Position numbers and translations under genes: made by a program
Shown here: piece by piece, positions 36,436-45,162 of the stretch
Position numbering within the stretch: position 1 is the first letter of the stretch
Layout: each line of letters begins with the position of its first letter
Origin: an uncultured Pelagibacteraceae bacterium
Lineage (GTDB): Bacteria > Pseudomonadota > Alphaproteobacteria > Pelagibacterales > Pelagibacteraceae
DNA: 64,000 nt
Direction of reading: 5' to 3'
NCBI GenBank assembly: GCA_902543485.1
Contig: CACBYP010000002.1
Coordinates: forward strand, 1 to 64,000
The notes under the pieces: generated by a model
What the model was told of the DNA's origin: nothing
What the model saw: only the letters and a program-made list of their open reading frames with translations
Database searches by the model: none

Positions 36436-36957
36436 TTATCCAATCTTAATCGTGTTAGTATTTACAAATTCGTATTTAGGTATCTCCATATTAGTTGGAG
36501 CTGGTCCTTTTCTAATTCTACCAGATGTATCATAATGAGAACCATGACAAGGACAAAACCAACCATCATAATCACCTTTATCTGTTAATGGTACACATCC
36601 AAGATGAGTACAAATTCCAAGCATCACTAACCATTCAGGATTTTTTGCTCTATCTTCATCTTTTTCAGGATGCTTAAGATCATTAATATCAACTGTTCTC
36701 GCTTTTTTAATTTCGTCTTCAGTTCTTCTTTTAATAAAAACTGGTTTACCTCTCCAAAGTACTGTTAAAGACTGTCCAGGTTGCATTGAACTCACATCTA
36801 CTTCTGTGCTTGCTAATGCTTTTACAGAGGCATCTGGGTTCATTTGGTCTACTAATGGCCAAACAGCAGCACCTACTCCAACTGCGCCAGCAGCGGCTGT
36901 AGCAGTAAACAAGAAATCTCTTCTGTTGGTCTTTTTTTCGTCTTTTTGGTCTGACAT
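36436..36957 (-). CDS. petA: Ubiquinol-cytochrome c reductase Rieske iron-sulfur subunit
   Basis: The Rieske protein takes the first electron from quinol and carries it to cytochrome c1. The 173-residue protein has a twin-arginine-like leader ([20 protein letters not shown], which doubles as the membrane anchor) and the two cluster-binding boxes CTHLGCVP and CPCHGSHYD, each with Cys and His ligands. It is the first gene of the bc1 operon; the 60 bp before it are shared with divergent trmL. Confidence 0.96.
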   Translation of the reverse strand: MSDQKDEKKTNRRDFLFTATAAAGAVGVGAAVWPLVDQMNPDASVKALASTEVDVSSMQPGQSLTVLWRGKPVFIKRRTEDEIKKARTVDINDLKHPEKDEDRAKNPEWLVMLGICTHLGCVPLTDKGDYDGWFCPCHGSHYDTSGRIRKGPAPTNMEIPKYEFVNTNTIKIG

Positions 36958-36994
36958 CTTTAATATTTTATATCTTTGGTAATATATGATTTCA

Positions 36995-37000
36995 TATAAT
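36995..37000 (+). promoter_or_regulatory. Candidate -10 element for trmL-hemF-greA
   Basis: A perfect TATAAT lies 18 bp before the trmL start, in the 60-bp spacer shared with divergent petA. No good -35 is visible at standard spacing. Confidence 0.3.
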
Positions 37001-37017
37001 AAAAAAGAGATATTTCT

Positions 37018-37494
37018 ATGGTAACAATGACACAGAAACCTTTAAAACACGGTCTAAAAGTAGCTCTATATCAGCCGGATATTCCTCAAAATACAGCTTC
37101 AATTATTCGAACTTGTTCTTGCTTGGGGGCTAGTTTAGAAATCATTGAACCTTGTGGGTTTTTATTTAGCGATAAAAGGTTCAAGAGAGTTGTTATGGAT
37201 TATTTAGATTACAGTGAAATTAAATTTTACAAGAGCCCTAAAGAGTTCTTTGATGAAAATAGTAAAAATAGAGTAGTTTTAATGACGACAAAAGCTAGCA
37301 AAGTTTATACAAAGTTTAAATTTAAGCGTAATGATGTATTGCTCTTTGGCAGAGAAAGTGCTGGTGTTCCAGAAGATGTACATTCTAAGGTTAATGAAAG
37401 AATTAAGATTCCAATGATAAAAAATAAAAGATCATTAAACATTTCAATATCAGTGGCCATAGGAGCTTCAGAATTTATAAGACAGTTAGGTTAA
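37018..37494 (+). CDS. trmL: tRNA (cytidine/uridine-34-2'-O)-methyltransferase
   Basis: TrmL methylates the wobble ribose of certain tRNA-Leu species. The 158-residue SPOUT-fold protein has [42 protein letters not shown], the SAM knot motif [12 protein letters not shown] and [23 protein letters not shown]. Length is normal for this small SpoU-like family. hemF begins on the base after its stop. Confidence 0.93.
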   Translation: MVTMTQKPLKHGLKVALYQPDIPQNTASIIRTCSCLGASLEIIEPCGFLFSDKRFKRVVMDYLDYSEIKFYKSPKEFFDENSKNRVVLMTTKASKVYTKFKFKRNDVLLFGRESAGVPEDVHSKVNERIKIPMIKNKRSLNISISVAIGASEFIRQLG

Positions 37495-38319
37495 ATGGAT
37501 CAATACATAAAAAAGAAATTAGCAAAAAATTGGTTTAAAACTTTACAAGAAGTACTTTGTAGAGAAATAGAGGAAAAAGAGAGCAAAAAAACCAAATTTA
37601 AAATTACTAATTGGAATAGAAGTAAGAGTAATGATGAAGGTGGAGGACAATATAGAATTTTAGAGAACGGTAAAATTTTTGATAAAGTTGGAGTAAATTT
37701 TTCAGAAGTTTATGGAAAATTTTCAAATGAATTTAAAAATAAAGTTCCAGGGACTAAAGCAAGCTCTAAATTTTGGGCATCTGGAATATCTGTTGTTATG
37801 CATATGAAAAATCCTCATGTACCTGCAATGCATTTTAACACGAGGTATATAGTTACTTCATTTGGTTGGTTTGGAGGTGGAATGGATGTTACACCTTGTA
37901 TGAAAGATAAGAAATTAGAAAATTGGTTTCATTCAGAAATAAAAAAATCATGTGATAAACACAACAAAAATTATTATAAAAAATATAAAAAGTGGTGTGA
38001 TGAATATTTTTATTTACCGCATAGGAAAGAACCAAGAGGTATTGGTGGAATTTTTTTTGATTATAAAAAAAATAATTGGGAAAAAGATTTTTCTTTTGTA
38101 AGAGAAGTGGGAATAAGTTTTAAAAACATTTCTAATGAAATAATTGAGAAAAAAAATAAATTAAAATGGACAATTAAAGATAAAGAAATTCAATACAAAA
38201 AAAGAGGTAGATACGTTGAATTTAATTTATTACATGATCGGGGAACAAAATTTGGTTTACAAACTGGTGGAAATGTTGAAGCTATACTCATGTCATTACC
38301 ACCAATAGCTAAATGGTAA
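37495..38319 (+). CDS. hemF: Oxygen-dependent coproporphyrinogen III oxidase
   Basis: HemF decarboxylates coproporphyrinogen III to protoporphyrinogen IX with O2, a late step of haem synthesis. The 274-residue protein has the conserved segments GISVVMHMKNPHVPAMHFNT, FGGGMDVTP, HKNYYKKYKKWCDEYFYLPHR, RGIGGIFFDY and the C-terminal FNLLHDRGTKFGLQTGGNVE with SLPP. It directly follows trmL and is 3 bp before greA. Haem supply fits the neighbouring bc1 genes. Confidence 0.96.
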   Translation: MDQYIKKKLAKNWFKTLQEVLCREIEEKESKKTKFKITNWNRSKSNDEGGGQYRILENGKIFDKVGVNFSEVYGKFSNEFKNKVPGTKASSKFWASGISVVMHMKNPHVPAMHFNTRYIVTSFGWFGGGMDVTPCMKDKKLENWFHSEIKKSCDKHNKNYYKKYKKWCDEYFYLPHRKEPRGIGGIFFDYKKNNWEKDFSFVREVGISFKNISNEIIEKKNKLKWTIKDKEIQYKKRGRYVEFNLLHDRGTKFGLQTGGNVEAILMSLPPIAKW

Positions 38320-38322
38320 ATT

Positions 38323-38799
38323 ATGGATAAAGAACCAATTACTACTGAAGGATTAGAAAAATTAAAAAGTGAATTAATTTTTTTAAAAGAAAAAAAGAGA
38401 CCTGAAATTGTTGCAGCCATTGCTGAAGCAAGATCACATGGAGATTTGAAAGAAAATGCTGAATATCATGCTGCAAAAGAACAGCAATCACATAACGAGG
38501 GAAGAATTCAAGAAGTTGAGGATTTAATTGCAAGAGCAAATGTAATTGACATAACCAAGATTAGTAATGACGGAAAAGTGATATTTGGATCTACAGTCTA
38601 CCTTCAAAATTTAGATACAAATGAAAAAATAAATTACAAAATTGTTGGTAAAGACGAGGCAGATCTAAAACAAAAGCTTCTTTATTTTCAATCACCAATA
38701 GGAAAAGGTCTTATAGGTAAAAATAAAGGGGATCTTGTAGAGATAAATACACCAGCAGGGACAAAAAATTTTGAGATTGTAGACGTAAAATACGTTTAA
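38323..38799 (+). CDS. greA: Transcription elongation factor GreA
   Basis: GreA rescues backtracked RNA polymerase by stimulating transcript cleavage. The 158-residue protein has the N-terminal coiled coil ([40 protein letters not shown], with the acidic tip residues) and the C-terminal FKBP-like domain ([38 protein letters not shown]). Its TAA stop shares the palindrome TTAA with the stop of the convergent CCA-adding enzyme gene. Confidence 0.97.
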   Translation: MDKEPITTEGLEKLKSELIFLKEKKRPEIVAAIAEARSHGDLKENAEYHAAKEQQSHNEGRIQEVEDLIARANVIDITKISNDGKVIFGSTVYLQNLDTNEKINYKIVGKDEADLKQKLLYFQSPIGKGLIGKNKGDLVEINTPAGTKNFEIVDVKYV

Positions 38800-40067
38800 T
38801 TTGATAAAACTTTTTCCATATCTTTTTTTGATAAATTAAAATTATTTTCAATCCATTTCATTTCTAAATTTTTTAATTTTTGACCCAATTCCCTTCCCTC
38901 CTTTAATCCATAATCATTTATTAATAACTGAGCTTTTATTGGAAATTCTGGTTTATCTAATTTTTCAAAATAAGTTTTTAATTCTGAAAGTTTTTTACTT
39001 TGTTTAAAATATAACAAATTGAAATCAATTAAATCTATCGCGCTAGATTTACCCTCAAAATAAAATATTTTTTGTAATTCTTTCTTATTATAAACTTCAG
39101 TATTATCTTTATTGAGCGAATTATTTTTTAGAAAATTAATTTTATCTTTTAATTCATTGGGTAGATTATATTTATATACAAAATAGTCAGAATTGTCGGT
39201 TTCATCGATTACAAGAAAAGAAATTACGAAATTTAAACTTTTATTTTTCAATATCTTTTCTTGTGGTTTTGATAACTTGCTCAATTTTTTAAAATTTTTT
39301 AATTGAGGGAAAATTAATGAAAATAATTCACAAGAGGTTTTATTTTTAAATAACTTTAAAAAGTTATCCAATTTGAGAATTTTTTTTAATTCATTGAATT
39401 GTCTTTCTTTTGATATTTTTCCCAAACCGTCAATATTTTTTTTAATGATTTTTAAAATATTAATTTCATGATCGATTTTGCTATATTCAGTATAAAATCT
39501 TAAATATCTAATAATTCTTAAATAATCTTCTTTGATTCTAGTTTCTGGATCACCTATAAATTTAATTATTCCAACATTTAAATCTTTATGACCAAAATTT
39601 GGATCATATAAATTCCCATCTAAATCTGAATATATTGAATTTATTGAAAAATCTCTCCTTAATGAATCTTCCTTCCAATTGGTTGTATACTCTACGACAG
39701 CATGCCTTCCATCTGTTTTTACATCTTTTCTTAATGTTGTAATTTCAAAATTTTGATCATCAATCACCGCTGTGATTGTGCCATGTTCAATTCCTGTTTC
39801 AAAAAACTTTATTTGGTTTTTATCTAAGCATTGCTTAACCTGATCAGGAGTTAAATTAGTTGCAAGATCGATATCATCTGTTTTTTCATCATTTAAAATT
39901 TTTCTTACACAACCACCAACATATCTAATCTCACTAGTTTCATTGTAGTTATTTATTGCACCAAATATTTTATATACTCCCTTATTATTTTTTAAATCTT
40001 GAAATTTGAGATCTTTATCGCTTGAAATTTTTTTGTTTTGAAAAATTTTTTTAAGTAAAGCTTTCAT
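38796..40067 (-). CDS. CCA-adding tRNA nucleotidyltransferase / poly(A) polymerase family protein
   Basis: Class II nucleotidyltransferases of this family repair or add tRNA CCA ends, or add poly(A) tails. The 423-residue protein has the head motif [10 protein letters not shown], the catalytic DDIDLATN with the Asp-x-Asp pair, the FEITTLRKD strand, [12 protein letters not shown], the region [10 protein letters not shown] and the LRIIRYLRF nucleotide-selection helix. All three tRNAs here encode CCA, so repair is more likely than essential addition. The ATG lies only 3 nt after the 3' end of tRNA-Gln, and the stop overlaps greA within TTAA. Confidence 0.88.
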   Translation of the reverse strand: MKALLKKIFQNKKISSDKDLKFQDLKNNKGVYKIFGAINNYNETSEIRYVGGCVRKILNDEKTDDIDLATNLTPDQVKQCLDKNQIKFFETGIEHGTITAVIDDQNFEITTLRKDVKTDGRHAVVEYTTNWKEDSLRRDFSINSIYSDLDGNLYDPNFGHKDLNVGIIKFIGDPETRIKEDYLRIIRYLRFYTEYSKIDHEINILKIIKKNIDGLGKISKERQFNELKKILKLDNFLKLFKNKTSCELFSLIFPQLKNFKKLSKLSKPQEKILKNKSLNFVISFLVIDETDNSDYFVYKYNLPNELKDKINFLKNNSLNKDNTEVYNKKELQKIFYFEGKSSAIDLIDFNLLYFKQSKKLSELKTYFEKLDKPEFPIKAQLLINDYGLKEGRELGQKLKNLEMKWIENNFNLSKKDMEKVLSN

Positions 40068-40070
40068 AAA

Positions 40071-40145
40071 TGGCTGGGGTGCTAGGATTCGAACCTAGGA
40101 ATGGCGGTACCAAAAACCGCTGCCTTACCACTTGGCTACACCCCA
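40071..40145 (-). tRNA. tRNA-Gln (TTG)
   Basis: All arms pair and CCA is encoded. The anticodon loop TTTTGGT gives anticodon TTG (Gln). The acceptor begins with T1 paired to A72 and the discriminator is G, both normal for bacterial tRNA-Gln. The T-loop TTCGAAT and the D-loop with GG are canonical. The gene lies between ispE and the CCA-adding enzyme, all on one strand. Confidence 0.95.
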
Positions 40146-40177
40146 AGATGTTTTTCGTATAACACAAAAAAAAAGCT

Positions 40178-41020
40178 TTATATAGTTTTAGAGTAAATAC
40201 ACCAATAGTTTTTATATTTATTTTTTAATTTTTTTTGAGCTTTTATTGCCGCATTTTTGGTTAAAAAATAACCAATTATAGTCGAACCCGAACCTGTCAT
40301 ATTTGCAAAGTAAATATTATCTAAATTTTGCAAGTAACTTTTGATCTTTCCTAAAATTGGATATCTATTAAAGGCTGCTCTCTCTAAATCGTTATTCGAA
40401 ACTTTTAATAAATCCTGTCTTTCAATCTTGTTTGATTTATTGAATAGGCTCTTTGAAAATCCTCTGTGTTTTGCATAAATCATCTTAGTAGAACAACCAA
40501 AATTAGGCTTAATTATTAATAAATGAAAATTTAATTTTTTATTAATTTTACTTATATTTTTCCCTTGTAGGATCATTGGACTCTCATAAAGACCCAAAAT
40601 TACATCTGAACCAACTTTATTTGCAATTTTTATTAAATTATTTTTTGTAATTTTAATTATTCTTTTTTTAAATAAATAGTTCAAAATGGATGCTGCATTC
40701 ATTGATCCTCCTCCCATACCAGAGGATTGGGGTATATTTTTTTTTACTTTGATATTGAATTTTTTATTTTGAATATAATTTTGATTATTTAAGATTTTTA
40801 GTAGTTTTGAAATTGTATTTGTATTTGAAATATTTGAGGAAAATTTCCCACTAAAAGATATTCTATTTTTTGAACCTTGTATCTCTTTTATTAAAATCTC
40901 ATCAGCCAAATTGATCTTAGATATTAAACTTTCTAATTTATGATAACCGTTTGAGTATTTATTTAGAATTTTTAAAGTTAGGTTTACTTTTGCAAATGAT
41001 TTTATTTTATTAAACTTCAT
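40178..41020 (-). CDS. ispE: 4-diphosphocytidyl-2-C-methyl-D-erythritol kinase
   Basis: IspE phosphorylates CDP-methylerythritol in the MEP pathway to isoprenoids. The 280-residue GHMP kinase has the N-terminal SFAKVNLTLKIL and NGYHKLESL segments, the ATP loop PQSSGMGGGSMNAASIL, and the C-terminal MTGSGSTIIGYF motif. With ispH in the same window it shows that the organism uses the MEP route, which also supplies the carotenoid genes. The TPR-protein gene ends on the base just upstream of its start codon. Confidence 0.93.
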   Translation of the reverse strand: MKFNKIKSFAKVNLTLKILNKYSNGYHKLESLISKINLADEILIKEIQGSKNRISFSGKFSSNISNTNTISKLLKILNNQNYIQNKKFNIKVKKNIPQSSGMGGGSMNAASILNYLFKKRIIKITKNNLIKIANKVGSDVILGLYESPMILQGKNISKINKKLNFHLLIIKPNFGCSTKMIYAKHRGFSKSLFNKSNKIERQDLLKVSNNDLERAAFNRYPILGKIKSYLQNLDNIYFANMTGSGSTIIGYFLTKNAAIKAQKKLKNKYKNYWCIYSKTI

Positions 41021-42700
41021 TTAAGAATTATTGTTTAAGCCATTATATAATTTTTCCTTAACTTTAATTTTTAATTCCTCATCTGCTTCATCGCTATTTA
41101 AAGCACTTTTCCAAAAATAATTAGCTTGGATTTTTCTATTTAATTGCCAAAGAACATCTCCGTAATGATCACTTGCAACAGGATCGCTTGGTAACAATTC
41201 AACAGCTTTTCTTAAATATTTTTCTGCTTCAATATAATTTCCTGTCAAATAGTAACCCCAACCAACTGAGTCTGTTATGTAAGGGTCTTCTTCTTTACCT
41301 TTGTAAGCTTGATTTAACATTTCTATTGCTTCTTCAATTTTATATCCTCTTTCTAACCAGCTATAAGCAAGATAATTAAGTGTATACGGTTCGTCAGGTC
41401 TAATTTTAATTGATTTTAGCAAATCCTTATCCGCCAAATCATAATTTTTTAATCTTTCATACGCTCCACCTCTGCGATAAAGAACATCTGCATAAGCCAT
41501 AGAATTTTTATCCAAATTTTTTAAGGCCAAAGTATAATAATTTATAGCCTCATCATATTTTTTAAAGTTTTTGTAAATATTTGCCAAATCATAAATCATC
41601 TTTGTCGATTTATTATTAAATTTTTCAAGATTTTTTAATATATAATTCAAACTTGCATCATAATTTTCTTCCTCTGCTATTATTCTTGCAATCTTCTTTG
41701 TTTTGTACCAAAAAAATATTTCATCCTTATCATCAAATTTTTCGAAAGTTTTTTTTGCTAGATCATAATTATTATTAGACTGATAGTTTTCAGCTATTAG
41801 TGATAAATTAAAATAAAATTTTGGATTTAAATAATTTGAAATATTTAAATATATGTTTGAATAATCAAATCTACTTTGAGATGAATAAAAATTAGATATA
41901 AGGAAAAAGAATTCTGCCAAAATATCATTCTCATTTTGACATGAAAAATGCTGTGTTAATTTTTTATATTTTTTTTCATCTATCCATTTTTTTACTTGAG
42001 AAATAAGCAAACTACTTCTTAAAGGATCTATTGTATCAGCAAAATTATCAACTGTTGCAAAGTCATTATTAGACACTTCGTTACTCAAATAAAAAAAAGT
42101 ATATCTAGAGTAATCACTTTGAGGATCGTTAATTAAATTTAAAAAATAAGGCTCAGTTTTTTTGGAATTCAAATAACAATTTTGAAAAGCCATATTTATC
42201 AAATCTAATTTTCCAAATTGCTCAACAATGTCAGATTTTTTATATATGAAAAGATCAATGTAACTTTTTAAGCTAGAATAAATTATAAATTTGTATGAGT
42301 CGTCCTCTTTGAACTTTTCCAATTTTTTTAACTTCAAAGCTGCTTGTTTGAACTTTTTCTTGTTAATGCTATCTAAAATTAATAATAAATTTCCTTCGAA
42401 AAAATCTCCTCCTATTGAGGTATTAGAATATTTTACTTGTTTAATTGCTTTTTTAACCTGACCATCCAAAAGTAAAGAAAATACATATTCTTGCAAAAAA
42501 CTATCATGCGATTGAATTAATATTTTTGAATTTTCAAAAAACTTAAGAGCGTCGTTATTTTTCTGGTTATCAAATGATAATAATGCTGAAAGATAATTTG
42601 ATAGATACTTCTGGTTGAATTCTTTTTCATTCGCTGCTTTTGAATAGAGATTTGTTTGGTATAGAATTAATATTATAAAACAAAAAATTTTTAAGAACAT
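41021..42700 (-). CDS. Secreted or periplasmic TPR-repeat protein
   Basis: This 559-residue protein begins with a signal peptide (FLKIFCFIILILYQTNLYSKA). The rest is helical repeats: weak repeats through the middle and clear TPR units near the C terminus, such as AINYYTLALKNLDKNSMAYADVLYRR, PYTLNYLAYSWLERGYKIE and EKYLRKAVELLPSDPVASDHYGDVL (each quoted in part). TPR proteins act as scaffolds for complexes; the partner is not evident. It resembles the large alphaproteobacterial TPR proteins found before ispE. It starts 10 bp from divergent udg. Confidence 0.8.
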   Translation of the reverse strand: MFLKIFCFIILILYQTNLYSKAANEKEFNQKYLSNYLSALLSFDNQKNNDALKFFENSKILIQSHDSFLQEYVFSLLLDGQVKKAIKQVKYSNTSIGGDFFEGNLLLILDSINKKKFKQAALKLKKLEKFKEDDSYKFIIYSSLKSYIDLFIYKKSDIVEQFGKLDLINMAFQNCYLNSKKTEPYFLNLINDPQSDYSRYTFFYLSNEVSNNDFATVDNFADTIDPLRSSLLISQVKKWIDEKKYKKLTQHFSCQNENDILAEFFFLISNFYSSQSRFDYSNIYLNISNYLNPKFYFNLSLIAENYQSNNNYDLAKKTFEKFDDKDEIFFWYKTKKIARIIAEEENYDASLNYILKNLEKFNNKSTKMIYDLANIYKNFKKYDEAINYYTLALKNLDKNSMAYADVLYRRGGAYERLKNYDLADKDLLKSIKIRPDEPYTLNYLAYSWLERGYKIEEAIEMLNQAYKGKEEDPYITDSVGWGYYLTGNYIEAEKYLRKAVELLPSDPVASDHYGDVLWQLNRKIQANYFWKSALNSDEADEELKIKVKEKLYNGLNNNS

Positions 42701-42710
42701 TTTTTACTTT

Positions 42711-43415
42711 ATGACTTTAAATGAAAAAAATCAAAATGACATATTTGATAATGATTTATTAAACGAACTAGGTATTGAGTATGAATTTAGCAATGAGCCA
42801 ATAAATAGATTTAAAAATAATGCTCCTAATGAGGAAAAATCTGATCAATTAGCAAAACTTAGAGTTGAAATAGAAAAGATTGAAGATTGTGAACTAAAAA
42901 ATAGTGCAAAAAATCTTGTTTTCAGTGATGGAAATTCATCTTCAAAAATAATGATTGTAGGTGAAGGACCTGGACAAAAAGAAGATGAATTAGGAAAACC
43001 TTTTGTTGGTGATGCAGGAATCCTTTTAAATAAAATGTTGAAAGCTATTAATTTAGATAGAACTAACGTGTATATAACTAATGTTGTAAATTATAGACCT
43101 CCAAATAACAGAAAACCTGAAATATCAGAAATAAATAGATACTCTGAATATTTAAGAAAACATATTTCGATTATAAATCCAGAAATACTTATTTTAATGG
43201 GAAGCACAGCAATGGAAGCGCTCTTCGGGAATAAAATTAAAATTTCTAAAGAAAGAGGAAAATGGAAAGAAGTAATAATTAATAATAAAATATATTTAAC
43301 AATGATAACTTTTCACCCAGCATATCTACTAAGACAAGCAGAACAAAAAAAATATTCTTGGGCCGATCTTAAAGAAATTAGAAAAAAAATTGATGAAACT
43401 GGTTTAGAGATTTAA
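42711..43415 (+). CDS. Uracil-DNA glycosylase, family 4-like
   Basis: This enzyme removes uracil from DNA, starting base-excision repair. The 234-residue protein has motif A IMIVGEGPGQKEDELGKPFVG, NVVNYRPPNNRKP, ILILMGSTAMEALFG and the C-terminal motif FHPAYLLRQ with the catalytic-loop His. Classical family 4 enzymes hold a 4Fe-4S cluster with four cysteines; only one cysteine is left here (in EKIEDCELKNSAKN), so a cluster is unlikely. An N-terminal stretch of about 50 residues is acidic and probably disordered. It starts 10 bp from the divergent TPR gene. Confidence 0.85.
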   Translation: MTLNEKNQNDIFDNDLLNELGIEYEFSNEPINRFKNNAPNEEKSDQLAKLRVEIEKIEDCELKNSAKNLVFSDGNSSSKIMIVGEGPGQKEDELGKPFVGDAGILLNKMLKAINLDRTNVYITNVVNYRPPNNRKPEISEINRYSEYLRKHISIINPEILILMGSTAMEALFGNKIKISKERGKWKEVIINNKIYLTMITFHPAYLLRQAEQKKYSWADLKEIRKKIDETGLEI

Positions 43416-43434
43416 ATTTTTAATAATATTTTAT

Positions 43435-44010
43435 ATGAAAAAAATTATTGCTGGGGTTGATGAAGTTGGAAGAGGAAGCCTTGTAGGACCAGTTTATGCA
43501 GCGGCTGTTATATTAAATAAAGAAATTAATAGAAAAATTCTTAAAGATTCAAAAAAACTTAACAAAATTCAGAGGGAAACTTTAGCTAAATATATAAAAA
43601 AAAATTCAGTTTGGGCGTTGGGAACTGCATCAATAAAGGAAATTGAAAAAATAAATATTTTAAATGCTAGCCTACTTTCGATGAAAAGAGCAATTAAAAA
43701 ACTCAAATTGAAACCTAAAAAAGTTTTGATAGACGGCAATAAACCACCAGACTTAAAAAATTATGTTATTAAAACTATTGTAAAAGGTGATGAAAAAATT
43801 CCTGAAATTTCAGCCGCATCAATTATTGCTAAAGTTGAAAGAGATAAGCTAATGAAAAAAATGTCTTTTTCTTTTGAAAAATACGGCTGGGATAATAATG
43901 CAGGTTATGGAACTAAGGATCATATTAAAGCTATTAAAAAATTTGGAGTGACTAGATTTCATAGAAAAACCTTCCAACCAATACACAAGATATTGAGTCT
44001 TAAAAAATAA
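43435..44010 (+). CDS. rnhB: Ribonuclease HII
   Basis: RNase HII cuts RNA in RNA-DNA hybrids and at single ribonucleotides in DNA. The 191-residue protein has the signature IIAGVDEVGRGSLVGPVYAA with the first Asp-Glu pair, ILKDSKKLNKIQRE, VLIDGNKPP with the third acidic residue, and AASIIAKVERDKLM with the last. The C-terminal tail is HRKTFQPIHKI. RNase HI (rnhA) is also in the window. The gene ends 78 bp before ccrM. Confidence 0.96.
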   Translation: MKKIIAGVDEVGRGSLVGPVYAAAVILNKEINRKILKDSKKLNKIQRETLAKYIKKNSVWALGTASIKEIEKINILNASLLSMKRAIKKLKLKPKKVLIDGNKPPDLKNYVIKTIVKGDEKIPEISAASIIAKVERDKLMKKMSFSFEKYGWDNNAGYGTKDHIKAIKKFGVTRFHRKTFQPIHKILSLKK

Positions 44011-44046
44011 TCATAACAATTATCAATCAATAAATTCAATCACAGG

Positions 44047-44075
44047 TTGACGTAGACTCCTGACTGGAGTCTAAT
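44047..44075 (+). promoter_or_regulatory. ccrM promoter with GANTC sites
   Basis: TTGACG (44047-44052) and TCTAAT (44070-44075) are 17 bp apart, matching the sigma-70 consensus at 5 of 6 positions each; this is the best promoter I found in the window. Transcription would start about 7 nt before the ccrM ATG. Two GANTC sites (44055-44059 and 44067-44071) lie in the spacer and across the -10, so methylation by CcrM could change its own promoter. Confidence 0.6.
44054..44072. repeat. Perfect 7-bp inverted repeat with two GANTC sites
   Basis: AGACTCC and GGAGTCT are exact reverse complements around the 5-bp spacer TGACT. Each arm holds one GANTC site (GACTC and GAGTC). No run of T follows, so it is not a standard terminator of rnhB. 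It may be an operator. Confidence 0.7.
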
Positions 44076-44088
44076 TCAAAAATATAAA

Positions 44089-45162
44089 ATGATCATTTCA
44101 GACATAAAAAATAAAATTATTAATGGAGATAGTATTAAGGAATTAAAAAAAATTCCGGCTGAAAGTTTTGATCTGATATTTGCAGATCCACCTTACAACC
44201 TTCAACTGAAAAAAGAATTAAGTAGACCTGATAGATCTAAAGTCGATGCTGTAGACGATGCGTGGGATAAATTTGATAGTTTTAAAAGTTATGATGAGTT
44301 TTCAGTTCAATGGCTTAAAGAATGTAAAAGAATTTTAAAAAAAAACGGATCTATATGGGTAATAGGAAGTTATCATAATATTTTTAGAGTTGGTTCAAAA
44401 ATGCAAGATTTAGGTTTTTGGATACTAAATGATGTGATTTGGAACAAAAATAACCCTATGCCAAATTTTAGAGGAACACGTTTTACGAATGCGCACGAAA
44501 CACTTATATGGGCATCAAAAAGTGAAGGCTCAAAATATACTTTTAATTATCAATCACTTAAATGTTTAAACGATGATCTACAGATGAGATCTACATGGAA
44601 TTTACCTATATGTAATGGAAAAGAAAGACTTAAAAATAATGGTAATAAAGTTCACTCAACGCAAAAGCCAGAGTCTTTATTGCACAGAATTATATTAGCA
44701 TCGTCTAATAAAGGCGATTTAATATTGGACCCGTTTCTCGGTACGGGAACAACTGCTGTAGTTTCAAAAAAGTTAGGTAGAAATTATTTTGGGATAGAAA
44801 AAGAAAAAAACTATTTTGAAGCTGCAAGTAAAAGAATTAAAAATACAAAGATTATAGAAGATGAATATTTAGATACTATAAAAAATAATAGATCCAAACC
44901 AAGAGTGCCATTTGGATCTTTGGTTGAATTAGGAATTATTAAACCTGGTACTGAAATTTTTGATCAAAAAAAACAAATCAATGCGAAAATTATGATTGAT
45001 GGCAGTATAAAATATCGGAAATCAGAAGGATCAATTCATAAAGTTGCTGCACAAATATTAGGTGCTGAGAGCTGTAACGGTTGGACTTTTTGGTATTATA
45101 AATCAGGTAATTCACTCAAACCAATTGATGATTTGAGGCAAAGACTAAGGCCAACTACTTAA
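44089..45162 (+). CDS. ccrM: CcrM-type DNA adenine methyltransferase (GANTC)
   Basis: CcrM methylates the adenine of GANTC after replication and links gene expression to the cell cycle in alphaproteobacteria. The 357-residue protein is a beta-class N6-adenine methyltransferase: the catalytic DPPYNL lies near the N terminus and the SAM motif LILDPFLGTGTTAVV near residue 220. The last 90 or so residues (from FGSLVELGIIKPG to SCNGWTFWYYK and LRQRLRPTT) are the extra domain typical of CcrM and absent from most restriction-linked homologues. No restriction gene is nearby, which fits a solitary regulatory enzyme. Its stop overlaps the convergent monooxygenase gene within TTAA. Confidence 0.93.
   Translation: MIISDIKNKIINGDSIKELKKIPAESFDLIFADPPYNLQLKKELSRPDRSKVDAVDDAWDKFDSFKSYDEFSVQWLKECKRILKKNGSIWVIGSYHNIFRVGSKMQDLGFWILNDVIWNKNNPMPNFRGTRFTNAHETLIWASKSEGSKYTFNYQSLKCLNDDLQMRSTWNLPICNGKERLKNNGNKVHSTQKPESLLHRIILASSNKGDLILDPFLGTGTTAVVSKKLGRNYFGIEKEKNYFEAASKRIKNTKIIEDEYLDTIKNNRSKPRVPFGSLVELGIIKPGTEIFDQKKQINAKIMIDGSIKYRKSEGSIHKVAAQILGAESCNGWTFWYYKSGNSLKPIDDLRQRLRPTT

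Noticed and set aside
44054..44072. Inverted repeat as an intrinsic terminator for rnhB
   Set aside because: No T run follows the right arm, and the repeat lies inside a good promoter for ccrM.
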